Shown: positions 63,505-64,000 of the stretch, in pieces | How the letters are laid out: every line of letters begins with the position of its first letter | Numbering within the stretch: the stretch's first letter is position 1 | From: Euphorbia lathyris | Lineage: Eukaryota > Streptophyta > Magnoliopsida > Malpighiales > Euphorbiaceae | Length of the DNA: 64,000 nucleotides | Direction of reading: 5' to 3' | Assembly: GCF_963576675.1 (NCBI RefSeq) | Contig: NC_088919.1 | Coordinates: forward strand, 61,462,578 to 61,526,577 | Made by a program: the position numbers and the translations under genes | The notes under the pieces: model-generated | Database searches by the model: none | What the model saw: only the letters and a program-made list of their open reading frames with translations | Told to the model about the DNA's origin: nothing

Positions 63505-64000
63505 TAATAGTTAAACTCTAGTTGCATGCCAAAATTATTTTTAATTTCTTCAACTATGATTTAGAGTTTTTTTTCCGGCTTCCAGCCAAAAGATAATAAC
63601 CTTCTTTATTTTGCTTTGCTCTCTTTTTTTTTTTATTCAATAAATTTATTTTATTCCAGTTCGGTAGATTTGATAGTTTTTCGTTGATTTGGGATAAGGT
63701 ATTAAAATAGGTTTTTTGGGAAAATATCAATTTAAGCTCCATCTTTAAAATAGCACGTTTAATATTTACAACATAGTATCAATTTAGAAATTACTAACAG
63801 AACGTGACACGTCATCCTTTAAGTCTGCCAACTCAGCGCCACGTCACATAAGGTACCAAAATAGGCCTAAGGTTTATAAAAAGTATCAATTTAGGTCTCG
63901 CATACAAAATAGCACCAATATAGGCTTAACGTTTATAAAATAATATGAATTTAAGTTTAACATTTACAAAATATATCCAATTTAAGTTGTGTCAAAAAGA
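63505..64000. repeat. Transposon-derived repeats at window end
   Basis: Phrases TATCAATTTAGG and AAATAGCACCAATATAGGC recur within 63700-63960 and also at 55610-55740 inside the CACTA element. The unit AAATAGCAC(C/G).....TTTATAAAA appears at least three times. No gene is seen; the element continues beyond the window. Confidence 0.5.

Overview
This is nuclear DNA of a flowering plant, most likely a eudicot. The evidence is an elongator tRNA-Met gene with the plant-type short intron, an intact four-exon TFL1/CENTRORADIALIS-like PEBP gene, a YIP1-family gene, fragments resembling a phytosulfokine receptor, and plant-type mobile elements (Athila-like and SIRE-like LTR elements, DUF4283-type LINEs, tRNA-derived SINEs, CACTA, Mutator, hAT, PIF/Harbinger and Helitron). 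The sequence is A+T-rich and gene-poor. I do not name a species.

Layout. 0-9 kb: a LINE tail, then an Athila-like remnant holding two divergent copies of the ORF1-type gene, its polypurine tract and an LTR. A SIRE-type solo LTR (5908-7314) with a perfect 5-bp target duplication is inserted in that LTR. 9-20 kb: LINE debris, a 3-kb Mutator-type element carrying the 3' half of a LINE (11592-14570), a Tourist-like MITE, a possible MADS K-box-like exon, a hAT element containing a chain of perfect palindromes (16285-17140), an Athila-type primer binding site and a Helitron 3' end. 20-29 kb: the YIPF5-like gene, a set of tandem and higher-order repeats downstream of it, a SINE, a small hAT element, a small acidic unrecognised gene, a Mutator MITE and the tRNA-Met gene. 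29-33.7 kb: receptor-kinase fragments, a broken Ty1/copia element, a LINE reverse transcriptase fragment, an LTR with tRNA-Met primer site, and a short LINE tail. 35-39 kb: the TFL1/CEN-like gene on the minus strand; its 1,973-bp second intron holds a SINE with a 16-bp target duplication and a long inverted-repeat element. 39-49.7 kb: small MITEs, two LINE fragments and degenerate tandem repeats. 49.7-57.2 kb: a decayed Ty1/copia element on the minus strand whose leader/LTR is split by a solo LTR, itself split by a CACTA element (three nested layers, each with matching target duplications). 57.9-63.0 kb: a long LINE with a 17-bp target duplication, intact ORF1 and endonuclease, but with the reverse transcriptase core replaced by a copia-type LTR. 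The window ends with one more TIR element and repeat relics.

Only four units look like functional host genes: the YIPF5-like membrane protein, the tRNA-Met, the TFL1/CEN-like flowering repressor and, less surely, the small acidic protein at 26.7 kb. They show no operon-like relation. The rest is a layered transposon landscape whose relative ages can partly be read from the nesting and target duplications. I found no clearly new biological system. The items most worth a second look are the recurrent 35-bp palindrome tied to duplicated Athila ORF1 genes, the palindrome chain in the hAT element, the LINE cargo of the Mutator element, the RT-replaced LINE, and the transposon-filled intron and unusual residues of the TFL1-like gene.
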